Counted from the first letter of the stretch, positions 34,337 to 43,333 are shown. The stretch: 50,995 nt of DNA from Nonomuraea terrae (GCF_004348995.1 NZ_SMKQ01000041.1:1-50995), one strand, 5' to 3'. Notes: generated by a model not told the origin, from the sequence alone. Numbers and translations: made by a program.

Positions 34337-35536
34337 ATGTCCCACCTGATTGGGGCAGCATTGCTAGACGTGATAGAGCGCGCCGACCAGCTCGTGCTGA
34401 ACTACGTCTCCAAGGCGGCCGACGCCGCCCACGGCGTGCTCAGGGCTGACCAGCGGCTCGAATTCTCGCGGCGGTTGCGGGCCAGGATCGAGGCGGAGCG
34501 GCACGGCAGCCGGAACCCGCGCGACGTGGCCAAGGTGCTCGCCAGGTTCGGGGATCCGGTGGCCCTGGTGGAGCGGGAGGAGCGCAGGCTGGCCGAGGCC
34601 GGTGTGCCCACCAGACGCCACCCGGCGCCGGCCGCTCCAGGCGCCGCGACCACGCCGACGACCGCTCCGGGCGCCGCCGTCACGACCACCTGGCCGGACG
34701 ACGCCGCGCCGGCCACAGGACCGGCTTCCACCGTTCCGATCTCCGGGCCGGCTTCGGCCCCGCCGATCCCGGCGCCTGCTTCGCCCGCGCCTGCTTCGCC
34801 CGCGCCTGCTTCGCCCGCGCCTGCTTCGCCCGCGCCTGCTTCGCCCGCGCCTGCTTCGCCCGCGCCTGCTTCGAGCCCGTCTGTCGCGAGCCCGGCTGTT
34901 TCGAGCCCGGCTGTTTCGGCCGCGCACTTTTCCCCGGCGGCCGCTTCCGCGGGCTTCGCGTCCGAAGCGTTCGGGGACTCTGCGCCCGGGGAGGTGACCT
35001 TGCGCTTCCCGGCCGTCGCGGACGACGCCGGGCTGCCGCCCGGGGTGCGGGAGCATCGGCGGGTCGCGCGGGAGCGGCTGAGCAGGGGCCGGGGGATGCC
35101 GTTCGCGGGGCTGCGCCGGTTCGCCATGGCCGGGGCCAATCCGATGGCCACCGGCGGGCGGGACGCCAGGACTCTGCTCAAGGAGTACCCGCGCGACGCG
35201 GCGGCGATGGTGATCCTGGTGGTGGCGGCGCTGCTGGTGCCGTTCGACCTGCGGCCGCTGGCGATCTTCCCGGTGCCGCTGGTGGTCTGGGCGGCGGCCG
35301 CCACGATGGTGCTGATCAGCGAGAGCTGGAAACTGCGCGACAAGCTGCTCGGCATCGGCGCGCCGATCCTGGGCTACTCCGTGGGCGGAGTGGTCGTCGG
35401 CGGCGTGCGCGTCGGGGTGGAGGCCGGGCTGGGGGAGTTCGTGGCGCAGTTCTTCGACGTCAGCGGCACGATGTTCATGGTCGGTACGGGGCTGGGCGTC
35501 GTCTGGCTGGCCTACCGGCTGCTCGACGCCGGCTGA
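34337..35536 (+). CDS. Membrane protein with HAAS-like N-terminus and Pro/Ala/Ser repeat linker
   Basis: About 399 residues. The N-terminal ~85 residues (LVLNYVSKAADAAH, RRLRARIEAERHG, VAKVLARFGDPVALVE) resemble the HAAS signalling domain. A disordered Pro/Ala/Ser linker follows, with six to seven PAPAS repeats (about residues 145-180). Three or four membrane spans complete the C-terminal part (AAMVILVVAALLVPF, PVPLVVWAAAATMVLI, MFMVGTGLGVVWLAYRL). The start is uncertain: ATG 34337 has no ribosome site and lies only three bases from the divergent gene; TTG 34361 and GTG 34370 are alternatives. Function unknown. Confidence 0.68.
   Translation: MSHLIGAALLDVIERADQLVLNYVSKAADAAHGVLRADQRLEFSRRLRARIEAERHGSRNPRDVAKVLARFGDPVALVEREERRLAEAGVPTRRHPAPAAPGAATTPTTAPGAAVTTTWPDDAAPATGPASTVPISGPASAPPIPAPASPAPASPAPASPAPASPAPASPAPASPAPASSPSVASPAVSSPAVSAAHFSPAAASAGFASEAFGDSAPGEVTLRFPAVADDAGLPPGVREHRRVARERLSRGRGMPFAGLRRFAMAGANPMATGGRDARTLLKEYPRDAAAMVILVVAALLVPFDLRPLAIFPVPLVVWAAAATMVLISESWKLRDKLLGIGAPILGYSVGGVVVGGVRVGVEAGLGEFVAQFFDVSGTMFMVGTGLGVVWLAYRLLDAG
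34772..34876 (+). repeat. 15-bp coding minisatellite (PAPAS repeats)
   Basis: Six exact copies of GCGCCTGCTTCGCCC begin at 34772, 34787, 34802, 34817, 34832 and 34847. A seventh, partly diverged copy begins at 34862. The unit is a multiple of three and encodes a five-residue Pro/Ala/Ser repeat, so copy changes would keep the frame. Confidence 0.95.
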
Positions 35537-35552
35537 GACGCCGGCTGGGGCG

Positions 35553-36170
35553 TCAGCTCACTGGGGCGGGGCTCGGGAGCAGGCCGACGGCCAGCCGTAC
35601 CCAGGCGGCGACGAACTGGTCCTTCTCCGCGTACCCCGGCATCTCGCCCACCGTCTCCTGGAAGAGCCGGTAGTGCACCACGGAACCGCCGAGCACGGCC
35701 GCGATGCCCGTCCAGTCGACCTGGGCGTCGCGGTATTCGGGCTGGTCCTGGAACCAGGTGACGATGGCGTCGAACATGGGCTGCAGCAGCCCCTCGCGTA
35801 CGACGGCGACCAGCTCGGGGAACTGGCTGAGGTCGCGGAAGAAGACCCGGGTCAGCTCCGACTCCTCGCGCACCTTCGCCAGCCCGGCCCGGCACACGTG
35901 CGACAGGCGTTCCTCCAGGGCCACCGACGTCTCCATGGCGTTCAGCTCGGCCAGGCTGCCGGCCACCTGGGTGCGGGTGCGGGCGGCGTGCTCGTTGATC
36001 GCCGCGGCGAGCACCTCGTACTTGGACTTGAAGTGCCGGTAGAGACCCCCGGCGCCGGGGGACAGCCCCGAGGCGGCTTCGATCTCGGCCACGGACGTCG
36101 CCGAGTAGCCACGCTCGGCGAAGAGCCGCAGGGCCTCGTCGATGATCCGCTCACGGGTCGATCTGCTCAT
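35553..36170 (-). CDS. TetR-family transcriptional regulator
   Basis: A 205-residue regulator. The N-terminal helix-turn-helix (STRERIIDEALRLFAERGYSATSVAEIEAASGLS, core ALRLFAERGYSATSV) ends in the signature LYRHFKSKYEVL. The C-terminal ligand/dimer domain has no recognisable ligand class. ATG 36170 was chosen because the TetR domain begins there; GGAGG lies 13 bases upstream, which is long. The small inverted repeat CTCC-GTAA-GGAG in the promoter may be part of its own operator. It is divergent from the HAD gene and may control it (inference). Confidence 0.88.
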   Translation of the reverse strand: MSRSTRERIIDEALRLFAERGYSATSVAEIEAASGLSPGAGGLYRHFKSKYEVLAAAINEHAARTRTQVAGSLAELNAMETSVALEERLSHVCRAGLAKVREESELTRVFFRDLSQFPELVAVVREGLLQPMFDAIVTWFQDQPEYRDAQVDWTGIAAVLGGSVVHYRLFQETVGEMPGYAEKDQFVAAWVRLAVGLLPSPAPVS

Positions 36171-36400
36171 ATCTACGCTGATACCTCCGTAAGGAGAGTA
36201 GTCGGTGTGGAAAGGCCCTTCGGCTGCGGATCGCCCGAGCCGGGGCGAAGGGCGGATCCGTGCGGTGGGCGGGCCGGTCTGGCGCGCGTTCGCCCACGGC
36301 CGCGGCGCCTCTGCGACAAGCAATTCCTTTCTTCTCATTCCCCGGCTTCCAGAACAATGCTCGTTACGCGGTCAAGGGGCTGGTTTGGCATCCTGCTGGG

Positions 36401-37021
36401 GTGACGCCATCGGTGGGATTCGACCTGGACATGACATTGGCCGACACGCGTTCCGGGATCGCGGCGGTTTACGACGAGCTGGCCGTGCGATTGGGCGTGC
36501 CATTTGACAGCGCGGCCATCGTGCGAAGGTTGGGGCCGCCGTTGGAGGCGGAGCTCGCCAACTGGTTGCCCGCCGCGGAGGTCCCCGCAGCCGCCGACCT
36601 CTATAGGCAGATTTATCCGGAAATGGGGGTTCCTGCGCACACCACCATGGCCGGCGCCCACGAGGCCATCGACGCCGTACGCCGGGCCGGCGGCCGGGTC
36701 ATCGTGGTGACCGGCAAGAACGTCCGCGACGCGGTCAGCACGGTCACCGCGCTCAAGCTGGATGTGGACGAAGTGGTCGGTTCCCTTTTCGGATCCGCCA
36801 AGGGATCGGCACTCGCGCGCTTCGGCGCGTCGGCTTATGTTGGTGACCATGTCGCGGACATCGAAGCGGCGCGCGCCGGCGGCGCCGTGAGCGTGACAGT
36901 TGCGACCGGCCCTTACACGGTGGGAGAGCTGCGTGATCACGGTGCGGATGTGGCGCTGGGCGACCTGACCGAATTCGGCGCCTGGTTCACCGCCTGGCGC
37001 GAACATCACGAGGCCCGGTAA
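36401..37021 (+). CDS. HAD-superfamily phosphatase
   Basis: A 206-residue hydrolase with HAD motif I GFDLDMTLADTRSG (nucleophile Asp near residue 8), motif II VVTGKN, the motif III Lys in SAKGSAL and motif IV YVGDHVADIEAA. The helical cap sits between motifs I and II. It resembles phosphoglycolate-phosphatase/pyrophosphatase-type HAD enzymes; the substrate is unknown. GTG 36401 directly precedes motif I; the ribosome site is weak. It is 93 bases upstream of a cold-shock-domain gene on the same strand. Confidence 0.82.
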   Translation: MTPSVGFDLDMTLADTRSGIAAVYDELAVRLGVPFDSAAIVRRLGPPLEAELANWLPAAEVPAAADLYRQIYPEMGVPAHTTMAGAHEAIDAVRRAGGRVIVVTGKNVRDAVSTVTALKLDVDEVVGSLFGSAKGSALARFGASAYVGDHVADIEAARAGGAVSVTVATGPYTVGELRDHGADVALGDLTEFGAWFTAWREHHEAR

Positions 37022-37114
37022 TTCCCCGGCATTTACCCGCTCGCCCTGGCGCTTCGCGGGGCATAACCTACATCCATCCGTCCTTCTTTTCGACTGTTTG
37101 AACGAGGTCGTCCT

Positions 37115-37510
37115 GTGCCGAGTGGCAAGGTCAAGTGGTACGACGCCGACAAGGGTTTCGGCTTTCTCACCCGCGACGACGGCGGTGAGGTCTTCGTGCA
37201 TTCATCCGCGCTGCCTCCCGGTGCGGGCCCGCTGAAGCCCGGCCAGAAGGTGGAGTTCGGCGTGGCCGAGGGCCGCAGGGGCCAGCAGGCCCTGTCCGTG
37301 AGGATCCTTGAGCAACCTCCGACCCTGGCCAAGACCAAGCCCAAGGGCAGGCGGAAGAAGCCGGACGAGATGGTGGTCATCGTCGAAGACCTCATCAAAC
37401 TGCTCGACGTCGTCTCGGAGTCGTACCGACGCGGCAAGCACCCCGACGCCGCCCACGCCAAGAAGATCTCCCAGGTCCTGCGGGCCGTGGCCGACGACCT
37501 GGAGGACTGA
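37115..37510 (+). CDS. Cold-shock-domain protein with C-terminal helical extension
   Basis: A 131-residue protein. Residues 1-66 form a cold shock domain (KVKWYDADKGFGFLT with RNP1 KGFGFL, RNP2 VFVHSSAL). A basic linker (KTKPKGRRKKPDE) and a helical tail of about 50 residues (VVIVEDLIKLLDVVSESYRRG, split VVIVEDLIKLLD and VVSESYRRG, then KKISQVLRAVADDLED) follow. Classical CspA proteins stop at about 67 residues, so the tail is an added module, perhaps for dimerisation or partner binding. GTG 37115 has GAGG seven bases upstream. A hairpin follows. Confidence 0.9.
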   Translation: MPSGKVKWYDADKGFGFLTRDDGGEVFVHSSALPPGAGPLKPGQKVEFGVAEGRRGQQALSVRILEQPPTLAKTKPKGRRKKPDEMVVIVEDLIKLLDVVSESYRRGKHPDAAHAKKISQVLRAVADDLED

Positions 37511-37526
37511 CCCGGGCGTCCCGGTC

Positions 37527-37551
37527 CCGCGGCCGGCTCGTCCGGCCGCGG
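37527..37551. terminator. Bidirectional terminator hairpin
   Basis: CCGCGGCCGG-CTCGT-CCGGCCGCGG is a perfect 10-bp stem between the convergent cold-shock and MFS genes. Confidence 0.75.
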
Positions 37552-37566
37552 CGCCGGTGCGGACGC

Positions 37567-39090
37567 TCAGCCGTTGGGGTTGGTGAGCGGCTTGGTCGGG
37601 TCGAGGGTGTCGGTGCGGTGCTGGTCGGAGTGGGCGGCGGCCTCGGCGCGCCGGCGGCGGAGATCGTCCTCGGTGGCGCGCACCCGCCTGCGACGGGAGA
37701 GCAGCAGCCAGCCGAGCGCCGCCACCAGGGCGGCGGCCAGGGTGGCCAGCCCCGCCGTGGAGCTGCGCGTCAGCGAGAGCACCAGCCCGACCAGGCCCCC
37801 CGACACCCAGGCGAGCTGCAGCACCGCCTCCACCACCCCGAACGTCGACGAGCGCACCTCCTCGCCGATCTCCCGCTGCACGATCGCGTCGAGCGCCAGC
37901 TTGCCGAGCTCCTGCGCGAACGCCGCGACCAGCGAGATCGCCAGGGCCGTCCACACGCCGAAGAGGATCGCGGAGACCACGGTGGTCGCCGCCGTGACGG
38001 CCAGCGTGATGAGCACGATGACCTGCGGAGAGTGGTTGCGCGTCCAGTTGGCGACGACGGCTCCGAGCAGGCCGCCCAGCCCGGCCGCCCCCGCGAGCAG
38101 CGCGATCGTCTTGGGGATGTCGAAGAACTGGTCGCGCGCCCACGGCTCCTCGGCCGCCAGCCACGGCACCGCGCCGTCCTGCACGAGGAACAGCAGGAAG
38201 AACAGCAGGAACCCGGAGAAGACCCGGACGGCCACGTTGGCCCACACGGCCTCGGCCACCGCGGGGCCGACCTTGAGCAGGGTGCGCCAGCGCGGGGCCG
38301 CGCCCTCCTCCTCCAGGTCGGGCGAGTCGATGTGGCGCGGCAGGCGTACGGCGGCCACGCCGAGCAGCAGGAAGGCCACCATCGCGACGCGCAGCACGGC
38401 GGCGCTGCCCAGCCACGCGGTCAGCCCCGCGCCGACCGGCACCAGCACTCCGGCCGAGACCAGCGTGAACAGCGCCACCCGCGCGTTCGCCGACACCAGA
38501 GTGATGTCGGCGGGCAACACGCTCGGCATGATCGCCGCCCGCGACACGTTGTACGCCTTCGACAGCACCAGCACGCCCAGTGCCCCGATGAACAGCGTCG
38601 GCAGGTCACCGGGGCCCACCGCGGCCGCCATCGCGAAGCACAGCAGGCCGCGCCCGAACAGCGTGCCGGCCATCACGTAGCGGCGCCCCGACCTGAAGCG
38701 GTCGAGGATCGGCCCGACGAACGGCGCCAGCAGCGCGAACGGCAGCATCGTGATGACCAGGTAGAGGGCGACGGAGCCGCGCGCCTCGCCGACCGGCACG
38801 CCGAAGAACACCGTGCTTGCCAGCGCGACCGTGACCATCGCGTCGCAGGCGCTGTTGCCGGCCGACAGCTCGATCAGCCGGCCGAGCCCGGTGCGGCCGG
38901 CGCCGTTGGCGTAAGTGAGCTTGCGGGCGGCGTGGCCGACCTTCCTGGCGCCGGTCGCGGTGACCCGGCCGGCCCGCGCCGTGCCGCCCACGGTGGCCTT
39001 TCCGGCGCGCGCGCAGGCGCGTCCGGCGTCGGCGACGCCGTGCGCCATCCGCCGGGACACCTCACGTGCCCGCTGCCAGCCACCCTCCAC
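37567..39090 (-). CDS. MFS transporter
   Basis: A membrane protein of about 507 residues with twelve predicted spans. An unusually long basic N-terminus of about 80 residues precedes the first span (SAGNSACDAMVTVALAS). The loop RFRSGRRYVMAG matches the MFS 2/3 loop. Its C-terminal tail is rich in Arg and Asp (RRRRVRATEDDLRRRR). The substrate is unknown. GTG 39090 is favoured because coding character ends there; ATG 39048 is an alternative. The open frame runs further upstream only because the 58-bp repeat array happens to lack stops in that phase. Confidence 0.8.
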   Translation of the reverse strand: MEGGWQRAREVSRRMAHGVADAGRACARAGKATVGGTARAGRVTATGARKVGHAARKLTYANGAGRTGLGRLIELSAGNSACDAMVTVALASTVFFGVPVGEARGSVALYLVITMLPFALLAPFVGPILDRFRSGRRYVMAGTLFGRGLLCFAMAAAVGPGDLPTLFIGALGVLVLSKAYNVSRAAIMPSVLPADITLVSANARVALFTLVSAGVLVPVGAGLTAWLGSAAVLRVAMVAFLLLGVAAVRLPRHIDSPDLEEEGAAPRWRTLLKVGPAVAEAVWANVAVRVFSGFLLFFLLFLVQDGAVPWLAAEEPWARDQFFDIPKTIALLAGAAGLGGLLGAVVANWTRNHSPQVIVLITLAVTAATTVVSAILFGVWTALAISLVAAFAQELGKLALDAIVQREIGEEVRSSTFGVVEAVLQLAWVSGGLVGLVLSLTRSSTAGLATLAAALVAALGWLLLSRRRRVRATEDDLRRRRAEAAAHSDQHRTDTLDPTKPLTNPNG

Positions 39091-39105
39091 GCCTACCAGT
39101 CTTAC

Positions 39106-39345
39106 CCGATTCGGGGGCCCTCTCCGCGGGAGATCTGAGGTTGCCGGACAACGCCGCCCCCGGCCCGATGCGGACACGTCTCCGCAGGGGACGCGAGGTC
39201 GCCGGGAGACGCTGGTCCCGGGGCGATTCGGACGAGCCGCCGCGGGAGATCCGAGGTCGCCGGGCAACGCCGGCGCAGGGCCGATTCGGCGGATCTCCCA
39301 CCGAGATCCGCGGTTGTCGGCGCCCGCAGGTCCTGGGATGGGTGA
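39106..39345. repeat. Intergenic array of ~58-bp degenerate direct repeats
   Basis: Three full units begin at 39124, 39182 and 39240 (58, 58 and 57 bases) and start CCGCGGGAGATCCGAGG or close variants. A fourth, more diverged unit begins at 39297, and GATTCGG before 39124 looks like the end of an earlier copy. Conserved blocks are GAGATCyGAGGTyGCCGG, rACGC and CGATTCGG. The array sits between divergent start codons of the MFS gene and the DUF3027 gene. There are no spacers as in a CRISPR. Confidence 0.8.
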
Positions 39346-39389
39346 GAATGAAGTGTGAGCGAACAGCACCTTTCGGCGGAGGCTGCCCG

Positions 39390-40190
39390 ATGAGCCGCAC
39401 CAGGGCCCGCGTCTCCGCTCCCGACCAGGCCTGTGTCGCCGCGGTCGATCTGGCGCGTGCCGCGGCCGAGGAGCTCGCGCGCCCGGGCGAGCCGGGCGAG
39501 CACCTCGGTTACGAGAGCGAAGGCGACCGGATCGTCACCCACTACTTCGCCTGCCTGGACCGCGCCTACCGCGGCTGGCGCTGGGCCGTCACCGTCACGC
39601 GCGCCTCGCGCGCGAAGAAGGTGACGGTCAGCGAGGCCGTCCTGCTGCCCGGCACCGGCGCGCTGCTGGCGCCCGAGTGGCTGCCGTGGAGCGAGCGGCT
39701 GCGCCCCGGCGACCTCGGCGTGGGCGACCTGCTGCCCACCCCCGAAGACGACGACCGGCTCGTCCCTGGTTTCACCGACACCGCCGACGACGCAGAGCGT
39801 CAGACGGTTTTCGAGTACGGCCTGGGCCGAGCACGTGTGCTCTCGGCCATCGGCAAGGACCGGGCGGCCAGACGCTGGCACTCGGGCGAGCACGGGCCGC
39901 ATACACCGATCGCACACGCCGCTCCCGCGCAGTGCTCCACCTGCGGCTTCTACTGGCAGCTCGCGGGCAGCTTGCGGCAGATGTTCGGAGTCTGCTCTAA
40001 CGAGTACGCCCCCGACGACGGCAAGGTGGTGGCCGCCGACCATGGCTGCGGTGCCCACTCCGAGGCCGCCGTGCTGCCGCCGCCCGTGGAGCAGGCCATC
40101 CCCATCCTCGACGATCTCGGCTACGACCTCATGGAGGAGGAGGCCGGATCGGTCGACGAGTCCGCCTCGGAGGAGCTCGGGCATTCGTGA
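39390..40190 (+). CDS. DUF3027 domain protein
   Basis: A 266-residue actinobacterial protein of the DUF3027 family. The N-terminal half contains DRIVTHYFACLDRAYRGWRWAVTV (split DRIVTHYFACLD and RAYRGWRWAVTV) and LLPGTGALLAPEWLPW. The C-terminal half has a probable metal site: CSTCGFYW (CxxC), then CSNEYAP and HGCGAHSE. The function is unknown. GGAGG lies seven bases before ATG 39390. The next gene, the large GHKL protein, begins 64 bases downstream on the same strand. Confidence 0.88.
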   Translation: MSRTRARVSAPDQACVAAVDLARAAAEELARPGEPGEHLGYESEGDRIVTHYFACLDRAYRGWRWAVTVTRASRAKKVTVSEAVLLPGTGALLAPEWLPWSERLRPGDLGVGDLLPTPEDDDRLVPGFTDTADDAERQTVFEYGLGRARVLSAIGKDRAARRWHSGEHGPHTPIAHAAPAQCSTCGFYWQLAGSLRQMFGVCSNEYAPDDGKVVAADHGCGAHSEAAVLPPPVEQAIPILDDLGYDLMEEEAGSVDESASEELGHS

Positions 40191-40254
40191 TCTGAGTGTC
40201 GGTGAAGGCCGCTAACCTACGGTGGCCCCCAACCCACAACCAGGATCGTGACAG

Positions 40255-43200
40255 ATGAGCGACACCTACGGCACTGACCGGATGCGAGCGACCGTCCTCG
40301 CTGCGTGGACGGCCTCGCCCGCCAGGTTCCGCGAGGACGCCAACGCGGAGGAGGACTTCGCGCTCGGCGGCTACCGCGACCGGCTGATCGTCGAGCTGGC
40401 GCAGAACGCCGCCGACGCGGCCCTGCGGGCGGGTGTGCCGGGAGTGCTGAGGCTGACGCTGCGGGGCGACATGCTGACCGCCGCCAACACCGGTGCCCCG
40501 CTCGACGCCACCGGTGTGGAGAGCCTGTCCACCCTGCGGGCCTCAGGCAAACGCGACGAGAGCGGCGCGGCCGGCCGGTTCGGCGTCGGCTTCGCGGCGG
40601 TCGTCTCCGTCTGCGACGCGCCCTCCATCGGCTCACGCGGCGTCGGAGCCGTCCGCTGGTCCCGCACGGAGACCGCGGCGCTGGTCGCCGAGATCCCCGC
40701 GCTCGCCGGCGAGCTGACCGGGCGGGGCGGCCACGTGCCGCTGCTGCGGCTGCCGTTCGACGAGCCGCCGCCCATCGACGTGCCCGAGGGGTTCGACACG
40801 ATCGTCCGGCTGCCGTTGCGCGACCGGGCCTGCGTCGAGGTGGTGCGGCGCATGCTGGCCGAGACCAGCCCGGCGCTGCTGATCGGCATGCCGGCGCTCG
40901 AGGTCATCGAGATCGAGGTCGAGGGCGAGACGCGCAAGGTGGTCGCCGACGGCTGGCACGTCGTGTCCGAGTCCGGCGAGTTCACCCCCGAGGAGGTGAG
41001 CCGGCTCTTCGCCGACCGGCCCACCGAGGAGCGGGCGCGCCCCTTCTGGTCGCTGCGCTGGGCGGTGCCCGTCACCGGCACCGGCGAGCCGGGGCCGCTG
41101 CCCGAGACCGTGCCGCCCGTGGTCCACGCGCCCACGCCCAGCGACGAGCCGCTCGACCTGCCCGCCCTGCTGATCGCGTCGTTCCCGATGGCCACCGACC
41201 GGCGCCACGTCGCCAAGGGGCCGCTCGCCGACTTCCTGGTGGAGCGGGTGGCCGACGCCTACGTCCGGCTGCTGCGCGAGCTGCCGCGCACGCCGAAGCT
41301 GCTCGACCTCGTTCCGTCCTTTCTGGGCAAGGGCGAGCTCGACGCCCGCATCCGCCGCGCCGTCCTGGCGCGGCTGCCTGCCACGCCGCTGTTGCCCGCG
41401 TTGTCGGCGCCCGCCCCGGCCGTGCAGACGCCGTCGTTCGCCGAGGCGCCGGTCTACGAGCCCGACGCCGAGTGGCTGGTCGAGCATCCGGCACGCGAGC
41501 CCGAGGGCGACGGCTGGGTGGTCGCGGGCCGGGAGGCGGCCGTGGTGCCGTCCGCGACGGCGGAGCTGCTGGAGACGGTCGCCGCCTTCGTTCCCGGGCT
41601 GCTGCCGGCCGGCTGGCCCGCTCGCCATCCCGCCATGTCCGCGCTCGGCGTGCGCAGGGTCGAGCTGGCCGACGTGGTCGACCTGCTGTCGGGCGAGGCC
41701 GTCGAGGCGCGCGAGCCGTCGTGGTGGCGCTCGCTCTACGACGTGCTGCCCGCCGACGACCCCGAGTCGCTCGGCGCGCTGCCGGTGCCGCTGACCGACG
41801 GGCGGCTCGTCCGCGGGCCGCGCGGCACGCTCATCCTCACCGACGGGGGCGCCGACCTCGACCTGACGCCGCTCGGGCTGCGCATCGTGCACCCGGAGGC
41901 GGCCCACCCGGCGCTGCTGCGCCTGGGCGCCGCCGAGGCCACGCCCCGTACGATCCTCGACGATCCGCTGACGAAGGCGGCCGTCGCGCAGTCGCTCGAC
42001 AGCCCCGACCCCGAGCCGGTGGCGCGGGCGGTGCTGTCGCTGGTCGACGCGGCCGGGCTGGCCCCCGGTGAGGCGCCGTGGCTGGCCGAGCTGGCGCTGC
42101 CGGGCGCCGACGGCGAGATCTACCCGGCCGGCGAGCTCATGCTGGCCGGCGGCGCGCTGGCCGGGCTGCTGGAGGCCGACACCCATCTCGGGGTGGCGGC
42201 GTCCGAGCTGGAGGAGACCTACGGCGCGCGGGTGCTGGCCGCGGCCGGGGTGCTCGACGGGTTCGCGATGGTGCACGAGTCCGACGTGCTGCTCGACCCC
42301 GACGAGTGCGACCACGACCTCGACGGCGAGGCCGAGTGGCTCCACCACGTGCTCGACCTGCTGCCCGATCTCGACGTGCCGCCGCTGGTGCCCGAGTTCA
42401 CCGCCGTGCGCGACCTGGAGCTGGTGGCCGACTGGCCGGCCGCGCTTGAGCTGCTGACCAGGCCGCCGCTGCGCGCCGCCCTCCACCCGTTGCGCGTCGA
42501 GGGTGTGGAGGTGCCGTCCTACACCGCGTGGTGGCTGGCCCACCACTCCGTGCTCGGCGGGCGCAAGCCGCTGGAGCTGCGGCTGCCCGGGGCCGACCCG
42601 CTGCTGCAGGGCCTCTACGCCGACGCGCCCGCCGGCCTCGACGAGGCGGCGCTGGCGATGCTCGGCGTCCGTACGACGCTGGCCGAGCTGCTGACCTCGC
42701 ACGGTGGGCCGGAGGAGCTGCTCGACCTGATGGCCGACGAGTCGATCGAGGTCGACCGGGCCCAGCTGCGCGCCCTGTGGATCGCGCTGGCCGCCGTCGA
42801 CCCGTCGCGGGTGGCGCCGCCGTCGCGGGTGCGGGCGGTGCTGGGCGGCTCGATCGTGGTGGCCTCCGCCGACGACGCGGTCGTGGTGGAGGCGCCCGAC
42901 CTGCTGCAGCTCGTCACCGACCGGCCGCTGGTGCTGGCCCCGTACGACCTGGCCGAGGCGTTGTCGGAGCTGCTCGACCTGCCGCTCGCCGGTGAGCTGA
43001 CACCGGGGGAGGTCACCTCCGAGGGGGCGGTGCGGCCAGTGCCGGCCGAGGTGCGGTCGCTGCTGCCCCACGCGCCCGAGACGTACGTCGAGCACGACAA
43101 ACTGCTGGTCGACGGGGTGGCGTGCGCGTGGCGCTACTTCGAGGGCGCGGTGCACTGCACGGGCGTCGACGGGCTGGCGCGCGGGCTGGCCTGGGCCACC

Positions 43201-43290
43201 GGGCAGTGGAACGACCGGCTCGCGGTGGCCGCGCTGCTGCGTGATCCGGCCGCGGTGCCGCTGCTGCTGGCCGAGGCGGATCTGTCCTGA
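40255..43290 (+). CDS. Large sacsin/Hsp90-like GHKL ATPase-domain protein
   Basis: A 1011-residue protein. Its first ~240 residues carry a GHKL (Bergerat) ATP-binding fold of the sacsin N-terminal type: the N-box ELAQNAADAA (Glu47-Asn51), ANTGAP (77-82), LRASGKRD and the glycine lid GRFGVGFAAV (107-116). No MutL- or histidine-kinase-type partner domain follows. The remaining ~750 residues are Leu/Asp/Glu-rich, acidic and without a recognised domain. Such proteins are called 'molecular chaperone Hsp90'-like or 'ATP-binding' in actinobacteria; the role is unknown. ATG 40255 has AGGA about ten bases upstream. A perfect hairpin follows. Confidence 0.85.
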   Translation: MSDTYGTDRMRATVLAAWTASPARFREDANAEEDFALGGYRDRLIVELAQNAADAALRAGVPGVLRLTLRGDMLTAANTGAPLDATGVESLSTLRASGKRDESGAAGRFGVGFAAVVSVCDAPSIGSRGVGAVRWSRTETAALVAEIPALAGELTGRGGHVPLLRLPFDEPPPIDVPEGFDTIVRLPLRDRACVEVVRRMLAETSPALLIGMPALEVIEIEVEGETRKVVADGWHVVSESGEFTPEEVSRLFADRPTEERARPFWSLRWAVPVTGTGEPGPLPETVPPVVHAPTPSDEPLDLPALLIASFPMATDRRHVAKGPLADFLVERVADAYVRLLRELPRTPKLLDLVPSFLGKGELDARIRRAVLARLPATPLLPALSAPAPAVQTPSFAEAPVYEPDAEWLVEHPAREPEGDGWVVAGREAAVVPSATAELLETVAAFVPGLLPAGWPARHPAMSALGVRRVELADVVDLLSGEAVEAREPSWWRSLYDVLPADDPESLGALPVPLTDGRLVRGPRGTLILTDGGADLDLTPLGLRIVHPEAAHPALLRLGAAEATPRTILDDPLTKAAVAQSLDSPDPEPVARAVLSLVDAAGLAPGEAPWLAELALPGADGEIYPAGELMLAGGALAGLLEADTHLGVAASELEETYGARVLAAAGVLDGFAMVHESDVLLDPDECDHDLDGEAEWLHHVLDLLPDLDVPPLVPEFTAVRDLELVADWPAALELLTRPPLRAALHPLRVEGVEVPSYTAWWLAHHSVLGGRKPLELRLPGADPLLQGLYADAPAGLDEAALAMLGVRTTLAELLTSHGGPEELLDLMADESIEVDRAQLRALWIALAAVDPSRVAPPSRVRAVLGGSIVVASADDAVVVEAPDLLQLVTDRPLVLAPYDLAEALSELLDLPLAGELTPGEVTSEGAVRPVPAEVRSLLPHAPETYVEHDKLLVDGVACAWRYFEGAVHCTGVDGLARGLAWATGQWNDRLAVAALLRDPAAVPLLLAEADLS

Positions 43291-43308
43291 GCCGGCGAGC
43301 CGCCGTCT

Positions 43309-43333
43309 GACGGGCCGCCCGCAGCGGCCCGTC
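43309..43333 (+). terminator. Hairpin terminator after the GHKL gene
   Basis: GACGGGCCGC-CCGCA-GCGGCCCGTC is a perfect 10-bp stem, 19 bases past the stop. Confidence 0.8.

Noticed and set aside
39106..39345. CRISPR array
   Set aside because: The units are contiguous with no unique spacers, are degenerate, and no cas gene is nearby.
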